DNA of 64,000 nucleotides from Canna indica (GCA_034359265.1 CP136890.1:67271501-67335500); one strand, 5' to 3'; positions 1-11,944 are shown, counted from the first letter of the stretch. Made by a program: numbers and translations. The notes: generated by a model not told the origin, from the sequence alone.

Positions 1-200
1 TGTATTGGATTTTTAGCATCTCATAAATCCCTAAACCTCGAGTCTTTAGAAATGTATACTTCCTAGATTTCTAAAGATCAAAGTTAGAGCCGTCAAACAT
101 AAGAGATGTGATGACTACCGACTCTAACGTCATTTTTGGATCGAGACAAATTGTAGAAGAAATGGTGAAATCTCAAGCTACGATCTGCTCTGATATCAAA
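1..200 (-). mobile_element. 5' internal end (PBS and gag start) of a SIRE-like Copia element, partial
   Basis: Read on the minus strand, this is the sequence just inside a 5' LTR. A primer binding site of the initiator-Met type (TGATATCAGAGC, one base off the usual TGGTATCAGAGC) lies at about 189-200 and abuts the LTR that starts at 201. The rest resembles the gag-start region of the related element at 17640-17712. The body of the element continues to the left of the window. Confidence 0.6.
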
Positions 201-714
201 TGTAAGTTGAACGATCTACACTAGAGAGGGGGGGTGAATAGTGTGTTTACTAAAAACTTAAATCTTAAATGCAAATTATCGATTTTAATCGATTCTTATG
301 TTACTTAGGCAAATTCATAATTCTAAGAGTAAATGTGCAAGCAAGATAAATAATAAGTAATTCAACACACAATGACGCAATACTAATACAATGAAATTAT
401 AGTGGTTTGACCTCAATATCTACTCCACTACTTAAACACCCATGCTTAGGATTTCACTTATAATCCACTAGATTAAAGTTCCTTATAATGATGACCTTTC
501 GTCAGAGAGTCTTCTCTCTCACCCCGAATGCACTTCCACACCCAGAAATCCGAACGTCGACGAGAGTCCTTTCGATTTCTCCAATTTTTCCGATCACGGA
601 CGTCACACACAAACCGACATGGAACTTGAAAATATTTCTTGCTCAAGCATTAGTTTCATGTTTGTTATCATCAAAACTGATATTAAGACTAAGATTGAAA
701 ACCTTAGGCCAACA
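201..714 (-). repeat. SIRE-like Copia 5' LTR (minus orientation)
   Basis: The segment starts TGTAAG beside the primer binding site and ends in CCTTAGGCCAACA, giving TG...CA ends. It shares blocks in the same order with the longer LTRs at 11945-13729 and 17715-19458: the CACTAGAG...GGGGTGAATAGTGTG block, the TACTCCACTAC...GCTTAGGATTT block, and the end block GTTTGTTATCATCAAAAC. At 514 bp it is much shorter than those copies (about 1.75 kb), because their TCGA-rich middle part is missing. Confidence 0.65.
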
Positions 715-836
715 TATACAATTCATCTAGACCCCAAAACCTAAACTATAAGTCTTTGTCAACTTTCATGCATCGATAAATGTCCTTTCAATTTTTTCGA
801 TGTCGCATGCTACCAACTTGGAACTTGAAATTATTT
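715..836 (-). repeat. Fragment of a second SIRE-like LTR, cut by an insertion
   Basis: This stretch repeats the LTR section that begins CATCTAGACACC and runs to GGAACTTGAAA, as at 13504-13640. It stops abruptly at 836. The missing end of the same LTR section (GAATTATCAATT... to GGACAACA) resumes at about 6071-6156. The two pieces look like one old LTR split by the insertion between them. Confidence 0.5.
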
Positions 837-3800
837 TGTCACACCCCAATCTAGGGTCACGTGACCGGCCAGAGTACACGTCCGTACTCCGAAGCCTACC
901 AACACATGCATACCATTGAGGAAATAAAAGAAACCGCAATGCATACTCAATAACACACTAGAATGCTAAGTGTGTTTATAAACAAATGACTACAATGATG
1001 TCACAACAGTATGCAAATAAGACTCTCTATACTCGACTACGATCCGACACGTCACGAGATTCGTTGCTGAGCCTGCAACCCCAGCCGCGCTACATGGGTA
1101 CCACCATACCACCAATAGTCTGAATCTGCAAAAAAATCATAATAAAGTGGTGAATTCCTAAGGAACTTAGTGAGTGACTTGAACCAAGCCCTCGCCAAGC
1201 TATCCCGAGCACAAATATAATCAAGCATAAATTATAAATGTGGGGGTGCTGAAGTGTAATAGCATGTAAAGTAAAACATTCATCCACAAAACTCGAACTC
1301 ACACACCTATCATCCGGCCCATAATGGCCCAAATATCATGTACCATATTCACTCGGCCCACAGATGGTCCAAAACAATAACTAGGCCCGCGATGGCCCAA
1401 AACCAAACACTTGGCCTATGATGGCCCAAAACAATCACTAGGATGATTTTAACATTTTTGTCGTAACCCGGGTACGCATCCCAACTCGACCCTCTCTTGG
1501 GCCCAACATCTCGACTTTATATTTTATCACCCAAATTATATTTCAGTCTATACCAAGTAATTCCAGCATGTATACTCATAACAACAGTAAATGGCAAGTA
1601 TACCATAATGGCAAAACATAAACATCAAATAATTCGTCCCTCAAGTATGCACAAGGCAACACCCAACACCAGCCAAAATTATGCACTATACATTTGTTGT
1701 TAGATTCGATTTTGTCGTCCTCATTTAAATTTTGTTTCGAGGTAAAATGACAATGATAATTCATGGATAAGCAAGTATACAAATTATATCACCTATCCAC
1801 AAGGTTTCAGATCAATTGAAAAACTGATCGATCATGAAACATCGCGACGAACTCACCATCCCGAAATTTTTGCAACTGCAAGCAGATATTTCCAGTTTTA
1901 AGTTGTTGTCTTAGGAATTTCATAACTAAGCCAACTCTTACTCTTTTTCCTCCAAACCAGATTCATATGGTTGTTCATACACCCCACTATATCTTTCCAA
2001 AGTTTCGCTGTCATTGGACAAGTATTCATCCTCCGAACATTGCATCAAACTTTAACTTATCACAAGTTCTACTATGTACAGAATTGGGCAGATTTAAGTA
2101 GCCCTCAAATTGATTTTATAAACCCAGTCTTCTCAACTTAGAATTTGCTGAATTTTGGTGTCGGAGTTGTCCAGGCATCCTACAAACTAAACCAAAGAGT
2201 TTGTACTAATCGGATAACTTCTCAGCCTCCGAACTAAGTGTCAATTATGCAAGAAAATATAATTATGTGCAGTTCTCTATTCTTGCAAACTATCTCCCTA
2301 TGATCACCAAAACAATCATACATAAGGCGCTGATTTATCTGATATTAAACCAACCTTAACATGCATAATTTACGGCCATAAAAGGGATAAAGAAATTATA
2401 AATATTAGCGTACTTTCCATAGCAAGACATTATGTTATGGCCTGAAATTAAAGGACCTATTTGTAAATATTTTTATTAGAGGGGCCTTATTGCAAAAGTG
2501 TCTAAATCCTATTTAATTAACCCTAATCTTCTCTCTAATTTTTTTCTCTCCCTCTCGCGATTCCTGTAGCAGCGGCGGCCGACGGAGGAGCGTGAGGCGT
2601 CGGCAGTTGAAGACTCCGGTTAAGACCGGAGTTTGGAGGAGCTTTGAGGTAGGAGTCTTTCATTCTTCTTCCATGTCTTCCGGTTGTTGTTTCCCGTTTC
2701 TTCGTTCATCGGCGGCAGAGGGGTCGATCGGAGTGGCGGTAGAGGTGTTGAGGACAAAAAGGGGAGTCGATGTTTCTGTAGTCGCGACTCTGAGCCCGGT
2801 GGCTGCCAGGCCATGGCAGCCGCACTGCTGTCTGCGCCAGGACAGTAGCCGCGCGGAGGGCTGTCGCGGCCTACCGGCCGAGAGCCGGCACCTCGTCGGT
2901 GTCGGGGAGGCGGAAGGGGCCGGAGAAGCTGATGAGTCCGGCGGGAGGGCGCCGGTGGCCGGGAGGGCCGCCCGGCACGGGTTTGAGCAAGGTGGAGAGG
3001 AGGCGGTGTCGGGGAGGGGAAGCCGCCATGGCCTCCCAAACTGGTACCCGCCGGCGTTGGAGGAGAGACCGGCGAGGCCGGCGGGGGTGGTTGCCGTTGG
3101 CCGAGAGGGCTGCTGGTGTGGGATCGAGCGAAGCAGTGGAGCGGCGCTCGGGTAGCAGACGAGTGGGTGAGGAGAGAGTATTATTTGATTTAAATAAATA
3201 GGTTAATTAAGAAGAGAGCTGTATCGCATGAAATAGGGTTAAATTATAGAATATTAGGGTATTTTTGTAGTTGATCGTAGGATTGTCGGATCAAGTCGAG
3301 GTGAATATCAAAGTTGTAGGTTTTCGCATTCTGAACGCGATGGCGGTGTCGGATTTATGATCAGAGTTCGTCTAGTAGGTCTTTTCTATGTTTCCGTGTT
3401 ATTTAGTAGATGTGGGTTAGTAATTCAGTTGATAAATAATTAAATAATATAGAATAGTGGTATTCTATGTTAGATGGTAGATAGTTGTATTGGATGCGAG
3501 TTGACTCCTGCTGTAGCCGATGAATGTTGAATAGGTAAATTGATGATTTTACCCCTTGCTTCTATTTGATTGATTTGCTTCTGAAATCCGTTGATCTCCT
3601 ATTGCATTATGTTGTTGAACATGCCATGTTGATAATTGCATGAGTCTGATTAGCTGTTGTTCATTAATGATTATTGAGCATGATATTATGTTAGGCATTG
3701 TGCACACTGATAGTATTGTCATAAGTGGTACTTGCTAACATGAATTATTCTGGTTGCATCTTCAGTTGATAGTTGTGACATTTGTTGTTGTTAGCATTGT

Positions 3801-4584
3801 ATATCAGTTGTAGTGTGTCTTGTGGTGAGGTCTAACTATCATGCTGCTTATTGTTGTATCAGTTATTGTTGTCAGTATCGTAGGTCAGTTGTTGATGGCA
3901 TACTGCATTATAATCGTTATGGGCGCAAGCCTGGACACAGTTGATTTATTGCCCGAGGTGTATGGGCAGTGACACCGGTGATCACGAAACTTTCACATGA
4001 GGTGCAGCGTCGCGCTGTTAGACGTTGGCGGGCTCGTGTGCGACGTCGAGGTGTTAGACGTCGACGGGCTATCTTGTAGATAGTCACATCTCTAGTTGGA
4101 GCGGACTTGAGGTGCCACTCTCGAGGTGCGAGAGTGCGGGGGAAACCCAATTGTCCGCTACGCTCTTGATTGGTATGAGTTGCATTAGTTGTTGTTGCCA
4201 TGTTGCACTGTATTGTAGAGTCATATGTTGTTGTTGTGTTGGTAGTATCATTGCATCATGATTGATGTCCTTATTGTTGACATATTGATTCTCCTACTCA
4301 GCTTTCCGCTGATGTTGTTTGTTATTGCCTCAGTTTTGCAGGTATGTCGGTAGTTGAAGTTAGGTAGCTAGAGTCCTGGAGGAGGAGGCATCATCCGCTG
4401 CTTAGATATTTTCTTAGTTGTTTTTATATTGATGTGAGGCATTATGTAGAAAACTCTTAGTTGAAATGATGAATTCAGTTGTTTATGTTGAGATATTCTG
4501 GTGTATTTTTGTGGTTTGGTTTTAGGTTGCGCTCCTCCTAGGTGAGGTCCCTGTTTTAGGGATAAACCTGGGCGGGGCGTAACA
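837..4584. mobile_element. Large repeat unit with LTR-like ends, unclassified (possibly a Gypsy LTR)
   Basis: The segment begins TGTCACACCCC and ends GGGGCGTAACA, so its ends are inverted copies of TGTYACRCCCC, as often seen at Gypsy LTR ends. No gag or pol similarity is visible. It holds an AT-rich left half, a GC-rich island (about 2560-3170) and a TTG/GTT-rich right half. Long open frames in the GC-rich part occur on both strands and look compositional. The flanks (TATTT and CATTA) are not a clean target duplication, so the element limits are uncertain. It could be one long LTR or the left part of a larger element ending near 6070. Confidence 0.35.
1316..1432. repeat. Short minisatellite, GGCCCA...ATGGCCCAAA, four units
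   Basis: Four imperfect copies of a GGCCC-N(2-4)-ATGGYCCAAA word start at about 1316, 1355, 1384 and 1413, with spacings of 39, 29 and 29 bases. They sit inside the repeat unit 837-4584. Confidence 0.6.
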
Positions 4585-6070
4585 CATTAGCATAACATGA
4601 GCTCCATAATCAATTACAGCAGCCATATAAAATGGAGTGAAATACATGATATATTGGCAATACCAAATGTCCTCTACACATCTCCAAAACAGTCCTCTAA
4701 ATCTTATGGTTGAGACAGACTATAATTTTTGAGTTCTATCTTCTTTCCTTACATCAAAGTGTAGGTTCATCTTAAACTGTAAATAGAACCTTCATCTTTA
4801 GAACCATTCGGCCCTTAAACCCTTAGAGTAGGGTCTCTAGCCGAGTACCCCTAATAAGGAGTCTTATATCATTACCAAGTCATGCTAACTATCGCACATG
4901 AATATATGTCAAAATCGTTATTTACCGAGGTCATTTTCCTATCACCAACCGTCGGTACCCTACGGCTTTAGGTACTATCCCAAAGTGCCCTACATCGACC
5001 CTTATTCATAAGGAACCCATTACTCATTCGATTAATGACAATTACACATAAACAGTGATTAAAAATAATTCATAACAAAAACTTCCAGCAAACATATCTT
5101 TTCATACTGTCGGCCCTAAATCCCTAGGATTGCCCCTAATCAACAATAGACTAAGGGCTCAACCATACAACCACTTCAATTCCTAATAGTACAATAATAA
5201 AATGCATAACACTTAATTAAAAGTAACTATCATCTATTCAATATACATCTCATGAAGTATTACCCTAATTGTTAGGGTTGACTAAATGTGAGGTTCGACC
5301 AACCCTAGGTATCATTTAGGGCTGCCACATAAGTTAAGCCACCTTCCCCATCATCCAAGAACCGGATTAGCTCTTTAAAGTTTATAATATAAATCAATTC
5401 TAACAATAATTCAATTTACCACCATAATCTCAATCTCACCTGCGCATGAAGCACACGGCCACAAGGAGGAAAGCAACCCTAAGTTTAGGATTTTTAATTT
5501 CACAACAAGGCATACTTTCACACATCAAATCAAAGAGAAAATTCAATTGAATAAAAAAATTTCAGCATCTTTACGAGAAAGGGGCGGTCAAAAAAGGGGA
5601 GAAAGATTCTATTACACAAGGGCAACCCACTCACATTGTAGAAGAAGACAAGGATAAAACGATGACGATGACGCCTCGCGACAATGGCAACCGGCGACGA
5701 CGAACTCCGGCCAAAGAAAAGTGGCGCCTCCTCTCCATGCCTTGGGCGACGTGCGGTTCTCCCTAGAGCCGTACGCCCACTGTTCACCCTCTTAATGTAT
5801 TTTTTTCAAATTATAATTTTGCCCCTTTTTACTTAAGTGAACCAAACCCAACATATACTCGTCCGTATCGAGTTCCGTTTGAACCTACGGACTCGACTCG
5901 GCCCAACCTTCCATCCCGACTCGAATAAAATAATTTTTCTCATGCATAAGATTCATCACAAATTACGCCCTCCGATTATTTCTCGGCCCTTCTCCGTCGC
6001 GTATCCTGGCTTTCCTGCTGAAGTCAAAATAAATAAATAAAAATTATATTTCTATTTTTCATGGGTACTG
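4585..6070 (-). repeat. Unclassified LTR-like repeat, relative of 20213-21833
   Basis: This segment and 20213-21833 share scattered blocks in the same order: GGCCCTAAATCCCTAGG, a GC-rich patch (here about 5660-5790), ACGCCCTCCGRYGATT, then AAATAAAAATT and a GGTAYTRCA end. Read on the minus strand, the end gives an LTR-like start (TGCAGTACCC here, TGTAATACC in the other copy). No coding domain is visible. It may be the right-hand part of the insertion that starts at 837. Confidence 0.35.
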
Positions 6071-6156
6071 CAATTTTTTTACTGAATTATCAATTCTAAA
6101 TTTATTATCTTCAAAACTAAGATTAAGACTAAGATTAAAAATCTTAGGACAACATA
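6071..6156 (-). repeat. End fragment of a split SIRE-like LTR
   Basis: The block AAACTAAGATTAAGACTAAG followed by AAAATCTTAGGACAACA is the terminal part of the SIRE-like LTR family, as at 13690-13729 and 19420-19458. It is the probable continuation of 715-836. Confidence 0.5.
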
Positions 6157-7059
6157 ATGAGGCAGGTCACATCCCATGTTGGACCGCCCCTTCGGGAATC
6201 TAAACCATGTTTGGCATGGCCAACAAGCTATGGGCCAGGACAGGCAAGTCCTTTTGTCACCTTTTCTATATGCTAGTTTCATCAATTTGTTGAAAGAATT
6301 GAGCAAGACAACTTTTGTGTATATTAATTATAATTATAACATACAAAAAAAGTATATAAAAGCTTCGTGCATAAAAATTACGAACAAATTAAGATACAAT
6401 AATGAAAACTAAGTTCAAAAATATACTAAAAAGACATTCTTATAATTAAGGGCATGTTTATTTTATAGGATATTGGGACAAGATATAAGATGGATTTTAA
6501 TCATTTCTTTGTTCAGTGCATCAACGTCAATATTTTTTTTATTCGTTAATTATCCTATTTTATGATATTCAATTTAGTGAAATAAAATTATAAGAAATCT
6601 ATAAAATTTTAAAAGAAAGTTGGGAATTGGGAGCTTCAGTACGGTTAAGTTCATCGATTCATATTTCCCCAATTTAATTTTGAGATAAGGGCTCATTTGT
6701 CATCCTCTATGAGTCCGATTGAATACAAGTCATATAAAAAAAGCAATTTTTATGAGACAGAATGGTGGAGATTGACAAGGCGATGATGAAAAGGATACCT
6801 TTAGGATCTTGTTGCTGAATACATATTGCAATTGAATTTTATATATGTTTAGTAATATATCATATTTCAACTTCTTAATACAATTTTTAAAATTAATTAT
6901 CCAACTCGAATCTAAATTATTCATTCAATTTCGGCTAATCATAGCCATTCAAATTTACCAAGTAAATTCTTGAACATTTCACTAACAAATCATTTTCCTA
7001 CTTGATTAAGTACACATTACCCATGGCGAATACAGGATAGGAGTTTTTGCCCCCACAGA
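6157..7059. other. AT-rich intergenic stretch
   Basis: I see no gene here. A possible MITE end (GGGCATGTTTATTTTATAGG) begins at 6449. A similar reversed word (CAAACATGCCC) occurs near 22143, but I cannot find both ends of an element. Confidence 0.4.
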
Positions 7060-7160
7060 TTGCTACGACCTCCTTCTAATTATTGCTACTCCCACATATT
7101 ATTACTACCTCCTAATTATTTGCTATACCCCTCCCCCCACATGGGTCCCTATTTCCAAAG

Positions 7161-7170
7161 TATATATAAA
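7161..7170 (+). promoter_or_regulatory. TATA-like box before the AGP relic
   Basis: TATATATAAA lies about 45 bases before an ATG at 7206 and upstream of the AGP exon 1 frame. The spacing fits a TATA box, but it would leave a very short leader. Confidence 0.35.
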
Positions 7171-7205
7171 TCTATCGCCCATTGTTCTTCCCTAATCCTT
7201 GTTGT

Positions 7206-8696
7206 ATGCTTCACAACGGCGGTCCGATTTGATCTCATTGCCGCCATCTCCCTCATCTTCGGCGGAGTACTACTGATGCCTGCCGTCCGGTCGCAGGCTC
7301 CGACACTGGCGCCCACCAGCGATGGTCAACCATTCTTCCTATCCTTTTCTCTAAATGTCCTTTCTTTTCTTCCCCTAATTGTACCTGTTTTCATAGAAAA
7401 AAAATATTCTTTTAAATGTCCTTATTTTCCTCACCTCTTTATTATCTGATCTTTTCCTAAATGTACTTGTTTTCATGTGAAATTTATTTATTTTTTAAAA
7501 TTTAGGTTTTGTGCTCATGAATAATTTTCCATTTCTTTTTTTCCCACTTTTCTTATGCACAAGATCCTCCTTTTCCTGCAGGCTCAGGATTGTTTAAACA
7601 TTCATTCATGTATTAATGTTGTCTTTTTTAGAGAGAATTGCACGAGATGTTGATCAGAAATATAAATATATTGTCACGGAATCTTACTATTTTATTTTAA
7701 TATGGTAACTTTGATACTATCAAGCAAATATGTTGTTTTTGTGTGAATAAGCAAAAATATTTATGATGAACCATATAAATCCTGCTTCAATTTAGAATTT
7801 CCAAATTGCACATTTTTCATATTTTCCAGTTCTCACGAAACTAATCCAACTTCTTTGCTAAAGTTGGCTGATTATTTTGATAAATTTATTGGGCACTAAT
7901 ACCCTTGGACTTTTGCAAGACAGTTATTTTTTAAAATTTATTTTAAACTATTAAGAATCATCATGATTTAAATTGATGAACTAGTGTTTATTGGATGGAA
8001 TCATGCAAGGTTACAAAGTAACACATAAAAGATTAGAATATATATACACTAGAGTTTTTGAAATGAGGAATAATTATTGGATTAAAGGAAAGACTTATTA
8101 CTCAGCTTGTTGCCTTGCCTCCAAGTTTAAATTTGGGAATTAAAACTATGTGCATGAGTATCAATTGACCGAGGGATAGCTTAGCTTAGGCCTGTCTATT
8201 CGGTTTAACCCGAATCGAATCGAACCGAACCGAATTATTCAAAATCGATTTTTTTGTTGAATACCCGAACCGAATTACCCAAAAATAGAATAAACCCGAA
8301 CCGAAATAATTCGATTTGGTTCGGTTCCCTACCCGAAAAAACTAAAATTTTATTTACACGAAGATACACGAAAAAATTAATTGGGTCCGAATGAAATATC
8401 GGGTTCGGATGTATTAACTATTAAGTTAAAAATTAAAATATATTTTTTAAAATTAGTTCTGTTTTCGGTTCGGGTCGATTCCCGAATTCCGAGAACCGAA
8501 TCCGAACCGAATATCAATGTTCGGATTCGGTTCGGGTCAAGAACCAAACCGAATCGAAAAATTTGATTCGATTTTTCAGTTCGGTTCGGTGTAAACCGAA
8601 TAATGAACCCCCCTAGCTTAGCTACTGATGCTGGTTGCCTTGGTGCTCACGTACCTCATTCACCCCATGGATAAAATCTTCTACAAGCTCTTTTGA
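7206..8696 (+). pseudogene. Arabinogalactan peptide (AGP16/20/22/41 type), disrupted by a MITE
   Basis: Arabinogalactan peptides are tiny GPI-anchored cell-surface proteoglycans: signal peptide, a core of about 10-13 residues with Ala/Ser/Thr-Pro, then a hydrophobic GPI signal. Exon 1 (to 7324) encodes a hydrophobic stretch followed by SQAPTLAPTSDG, the family core, then a GT donor at 7325. Exon 2 (from about 8150) encodes SIDRGIA, then after the MITE and its target copy LLMLVALVLTYLIHP, the family tail, and stops at 8694-8696. Lesions seen: the ATG at 7206 is out of frame with the core (that frame closes after 8 codons); the acceptor region reads GCATGAG rather than a normal CAG; a 429-base hAT MITE splits exon 2; and the codon after GIA, normally Tyr, is TAG. 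An in-frame ATG exists at 7141. Family assignment rests on the two conserved halves lying at a plausible intron distance. Confidence 0.65.
8187..8615. mobile_element. hAT-like MITE in AGP exon 2 (CCGAACCGAA body)
   Basis: A 429-base element starts TAGGCCTGTC and ends GAACCCCCCTA, flanked by exact 8-base duplications GCTTAGCT (8179-8186 and 8616-8623). An 8-base duplication is the hAT hallmark. The body is filled with alternating CCGAACCGAA/TTCGGTTCGG words and has no coding capacity. Confidence 0.85.
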
Positions 8697-9263
8697 GAAT
8701 CTCCCTGGATTGATTAAATTAAATTTGGTCTTTTAGGGATAGGAGTTCAAGTGATTCTGATTTGTTTTTATTTTTATTTTTTTAGTTTTCTTGCTTGAGT
8801 AGTATGCTACGGAAGTTGGACCATGGAATTTTATTTTGTAACTAATTGGTTTCTTTGGTTTCTCTGTGAAGTTGTTCTTAATTAATTCCTTTGACTTCTG
8901 TATAATAGATTCAATCAATAACCACACAGTAATGTTTACGTGGGAATATTATTAATAATAAATCTCACTAAGAATTTGATTGATTAGCCTTAACTTAACT
9001 TGAAGTAAAAGGCTGAACTTTAAAAGCTCGAGATATGTTCTGTTTCCTCCTCCCCCGGCCCCTCTTTCTCGCATCCGTCGGATGAAATTGGCAAGTCTCC
9101 GCCCAATATTTTGCCAATTCCGTCCAAAGCGAAGGCCTCCGACCCATCTTCCTCAACACAAGAACACCAAAAATCTATTTCATGAGCTCAAATCTTGTGA
9201 AGTTCAAACCCTAATGGGAAACAAGGGGCTTCGACCTCCTCTTCACCCACCCTCTCAAAGATC
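8697..9263. other. Intergenic stretch between AGP relic and LINE relic
   Basis: This is AT-rich sequence. 9060-9263 may be the 5' leader of the LINE-type ORF1 that follows. I see no independent gene. Confidence 0.35.
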
Positions 9264-10075
9264 ATGTCAAGGATCTTAAATCAGATATCCTTCTCGTCGG
9301 AGCAGGTTCAATCGTGGACCATAGGAGCAGTGCTCATCGGCAAGTTTCTAGGTAAGCCCACTTCATTGGATATCATTCAAAGTTGGGCTTTTCGTATTTG
9401 GTATCTGTTCGGCTTTCAATTTATGATGGATTTGGATGATCACTTCTTTGTGTTTCAATTTAACTTTGTGGAATCGATAGGTGATGGTTCTTACCGGAGG
9501 GTTGTGGTCTCTCCATGGTGATGTTCTTTGACTAATCCCATGGAAATCATTGTTCCTACCTTGGGAGGAATTTTTCACTATCGCTCCCATTTGGATTAGA
9601 TTGCAATCACTACCACTTGAATTCTGGAATTATGATTCGATTGCTCTTATTGCACAATGCTTTGGTGATGTTATTCGTGTAAATGACCGTTCTTTTTTGT
9701 CTGAAATGGGTCGTTATGTGCGTGTCTATGTTGAGATTAATTTTGCTCTACCGATTAGGCAAGGTTTGTGGATTTCTGTTGACGGTACCGAGTTCTTTCA
9801 ACTAGTTATTTATGAAAATCTACCTAGTATTTGTTTTTAATGTGGTGTAATTGGTCATAGTGAAAATACTAATTTGATTTTGCTTAAGAGGAAGATTAAT
9901 TCTAATTCAGTTGAAGGATCAACAAAAGTTGATTTGAATTCTTCTAAAGATCAAGTTGATGATGTTCATATGATAAATTATGATAGTCATGAATCAATTA
10001 GTAAAAGTGAATTGACTACTTCGAATCCTCTACCTAGCTGGCTTGTGGGTCATGGCTTCAAGTCCAACACCTGAC
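9264..10075 (+). pseudogene. LINE-type ORF1 / DUF4283 - CCHC zinc-knuckle protein relic
   Basis: This is a decayed retroelement nucleic-acid-binding protein of the DUF4283 plus zf-CCHC_4 type carried by plant LINE ORF1s. Frames in order: 9264-9480 encodes the first part of DUF4283. A frame change near 9480 leads into LTGGLWSLHGDVL, a TGA in place of an expected Trp codon, then LIPWKSLFLPWEEF. The frame continues with PIWIRLQSLPLEFW and ends at SICF with a TAA at 9838-9840. The knuckle reads C-F-stop-C-G-V-I-G-H-S-E-N-T-N, so a stop lies inside it and its last Cys is Asn. A further open stretch to 10074 is acidic and polar. No reverse transcriptase follows, since an LTR begins at 10192. Confidence 0.6.
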
Positions 10076-10191
10076 AAAATCGTTGACAACGTCCTTGAAG
10101 TGCGCCATGACTCTGTATCCCGTGATGGTGGTACTCCGACACGAGAGCAATCACGTGAGCCACGTGAGCCAGGCATGCGGATAGACGACGA

Positions 10192-11023
10192 TGTTGGCCC
10201 AATGGTTCAACCTTGGCAACAATCTTAGTTTTGATGATAACAAACATGGTTCTAATAGTTCTATTAAGGTTTGGTCTCATGTTGGACATACAATACACGT
10301 CCAAAGTTCGTCGGAGAAATCGTGAAAAATCAAGAATTATAATGCTTCAGAGTCGAGCATTTCAAAATTAGTTTATGACTTAGTTTCTTTTATTGTAAAA
10401 GTTCCTAAACCTTAGTTTGAAGTCTTCATTGAGTTTCCAACTCAAAAAAACCAAACCAGAAATCAAAACGAACAAAAAATCAGAAATTGAGAAAAATAAG
10501 CAACCAACCAGCGACCAGCGACCGAGCAGTGTATGGAATTCACAGTAAGGGTTCGGTCAAAGTTCGATCGAAGGCCTTCAACTGACCATTCGACCGAAGA
10601 GTGGCCGACGAGCCTAACATATATTTTTTAACCATTGAACGACTCTTTTCACTCCCATACCTCAACCACATCTATAAATACTCCAAGTTTCAATTGTTTG
10701 AGGCTCTCTATTATTCCATTGAGCTATCAAACATTCTCTTAGGCCTTAAAGAGTGATTCTAAAGTGCAAATCCTAGTTTTCATCTCTCCTTATCTTCCTT
10801 CACTCTCGTGCCCTCAAACTTGGTGTGGACATCATCCTAAGACTTGGAGTTCTAGGAGACATCAAGGAGAAGCTTTACTAAGTGTTTGTGATTTACTTAA
10901 ACTTCTCTCCTTGCTTTTTCTATTTGTTGTTTTGTTATTTTCATTTCAACTCAAAAATTGTTTGTAACAAGGTGTGAGTGACACACCTTGAGTTTGACTT
11001 GTGTGTAACTTTTAAGGCCTGTT
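10192..11023 (+). repeat. SIRE-like LTR, plus orientation, left part
   Basis: It begins TGTTGGCCCAATGG and carries the family 5' block TTTTGATGATAACAAACATGG at about 10230. A GTTCGATCGAAGG/CATTCGACCGAAG section near 10550-10605 matches the TCGA-rich part of other copies. The LTR is interrupted by a MITE at 11024 and by the whole element 11945-19458, and resumes at 19464. Confidence 0.6.
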
Positions 11024-11912
11024 TGGTTAGCGAAATCAAATCTGTTTTCATGATTTCGATTTCACTGAAACCAAAACTGCTTACGAAAATATGTTTGGTT
11101 CAGCGTTTTCATGAAACTGAATCGAAACCAGAATGAAAACGAAATAAGTTTTCTTAATAAAAATGAAAACGCCATAATGTTATTTTCTGTGGTTTCGAGA
11201 CTGTCGACTTCGTTATCAAAATGCAATAGCAACTTTGTAATTATAAATATTTTTTTATAAAATTAATTAATTTAAAAATAAATCAAACTATATTTATTTT
11301 TTTTTTAAAAATAAAAATCATCATTTTCAACTCAAACTATTATCTTAAATTTACAAATTAATTAAACCAATTTATCTCTAATTGATTAAAACCCAAATTT
11401 TAAAATAACTCAATTTTCTTAAAGTTAATCTATTTATAATTAATCAAAACTAATTTAGACTACTGGAACTTTTTTTTGAAATATTATAATAACTATTAAT
11501 TAATTTTTATATCTAATTGAACAAAAAAATCTTAAACCACTAATAACTTAGTTAATTAAATGTTACAAATATTTTATAATCATATTAGCAAATATTTAAT
11601 TTTGTAAACTAATTAAACATTTAATTACTACTAAAAATGTTCAAGGAAAATTAATATTACTTTTTATAGCCAAATAAATATTCACTGATATCAACTAACT
11701 AAAACTAATGTTGTTTTCATTAACCAAACTTGTTTTCAGAAAATTGAAAACTTATTTTCAGAAAACTGAAAACTTATTTTCAGAAAACTGAAAACTTATT
11801 TTCAGAAAACTGAAAACTTATTTTCAGAAAACTGAAAACTAGTTTCCGAAACCAAGTTTTTAGTTTCACTAAAACCAAACAAGAAAATAGTTTTCGCTAA
11901 CCAAACAGCACC
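11024..11912. mobile_element. MITE with GGCCTGTTTGGTTAGCGAAA ends (PIF/Harbinger- or hAT-like)
   Basis: The 889-base element has matching inverted ends: GGCCTGTTTGGTTAGCGAAA on the left and the reverse of GGTGCTGTTTGGTTAGCGAAA on the right. Flanking triplets are TAA and TTA, close to the TTA duplication of PIF/Harbinger elements but not exact. It is AT-rich and non-coding, and is inserted in the plus-strand LTR. Confidence 0.6.
11731..11845. repeat. 22-bp tandem repeat inside the MITE
   Basis: The unit CTTATTTTCAGAAAACTGAAAA is repeated about five times, nearly perfectly. Each unit contains TTTTCAG...CTGAAAA, an inverted repeat, and the words match the element's terminal sequence. Confidence 0.85.
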
Positions 11913-11944
11913 TTAGAGTTCCTTAGGTTTGAGGTAGAGGCACT

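Noticed and set aside
2592..3201. Long frames on both strands in a GC-rich patch
   Set aside because: Overlapping open frames on both strands, with Arg/Gly/Pro-rich low-complexity products and no domain, reflect GC content within a repeat unit. I did not call a gene.
6449..6720. Possible MITE starting GGGCATGTTTATTTT
   Set aside because: Only one end was found. A similar reversed word near 22143 is too short to prove a family.
10043..10228. 61-codon frame after the LINE ORF1 relic
   Set aside because: No similarity is visible, it overlaps the start of the LTR at 10192, and it is probably non-coding.
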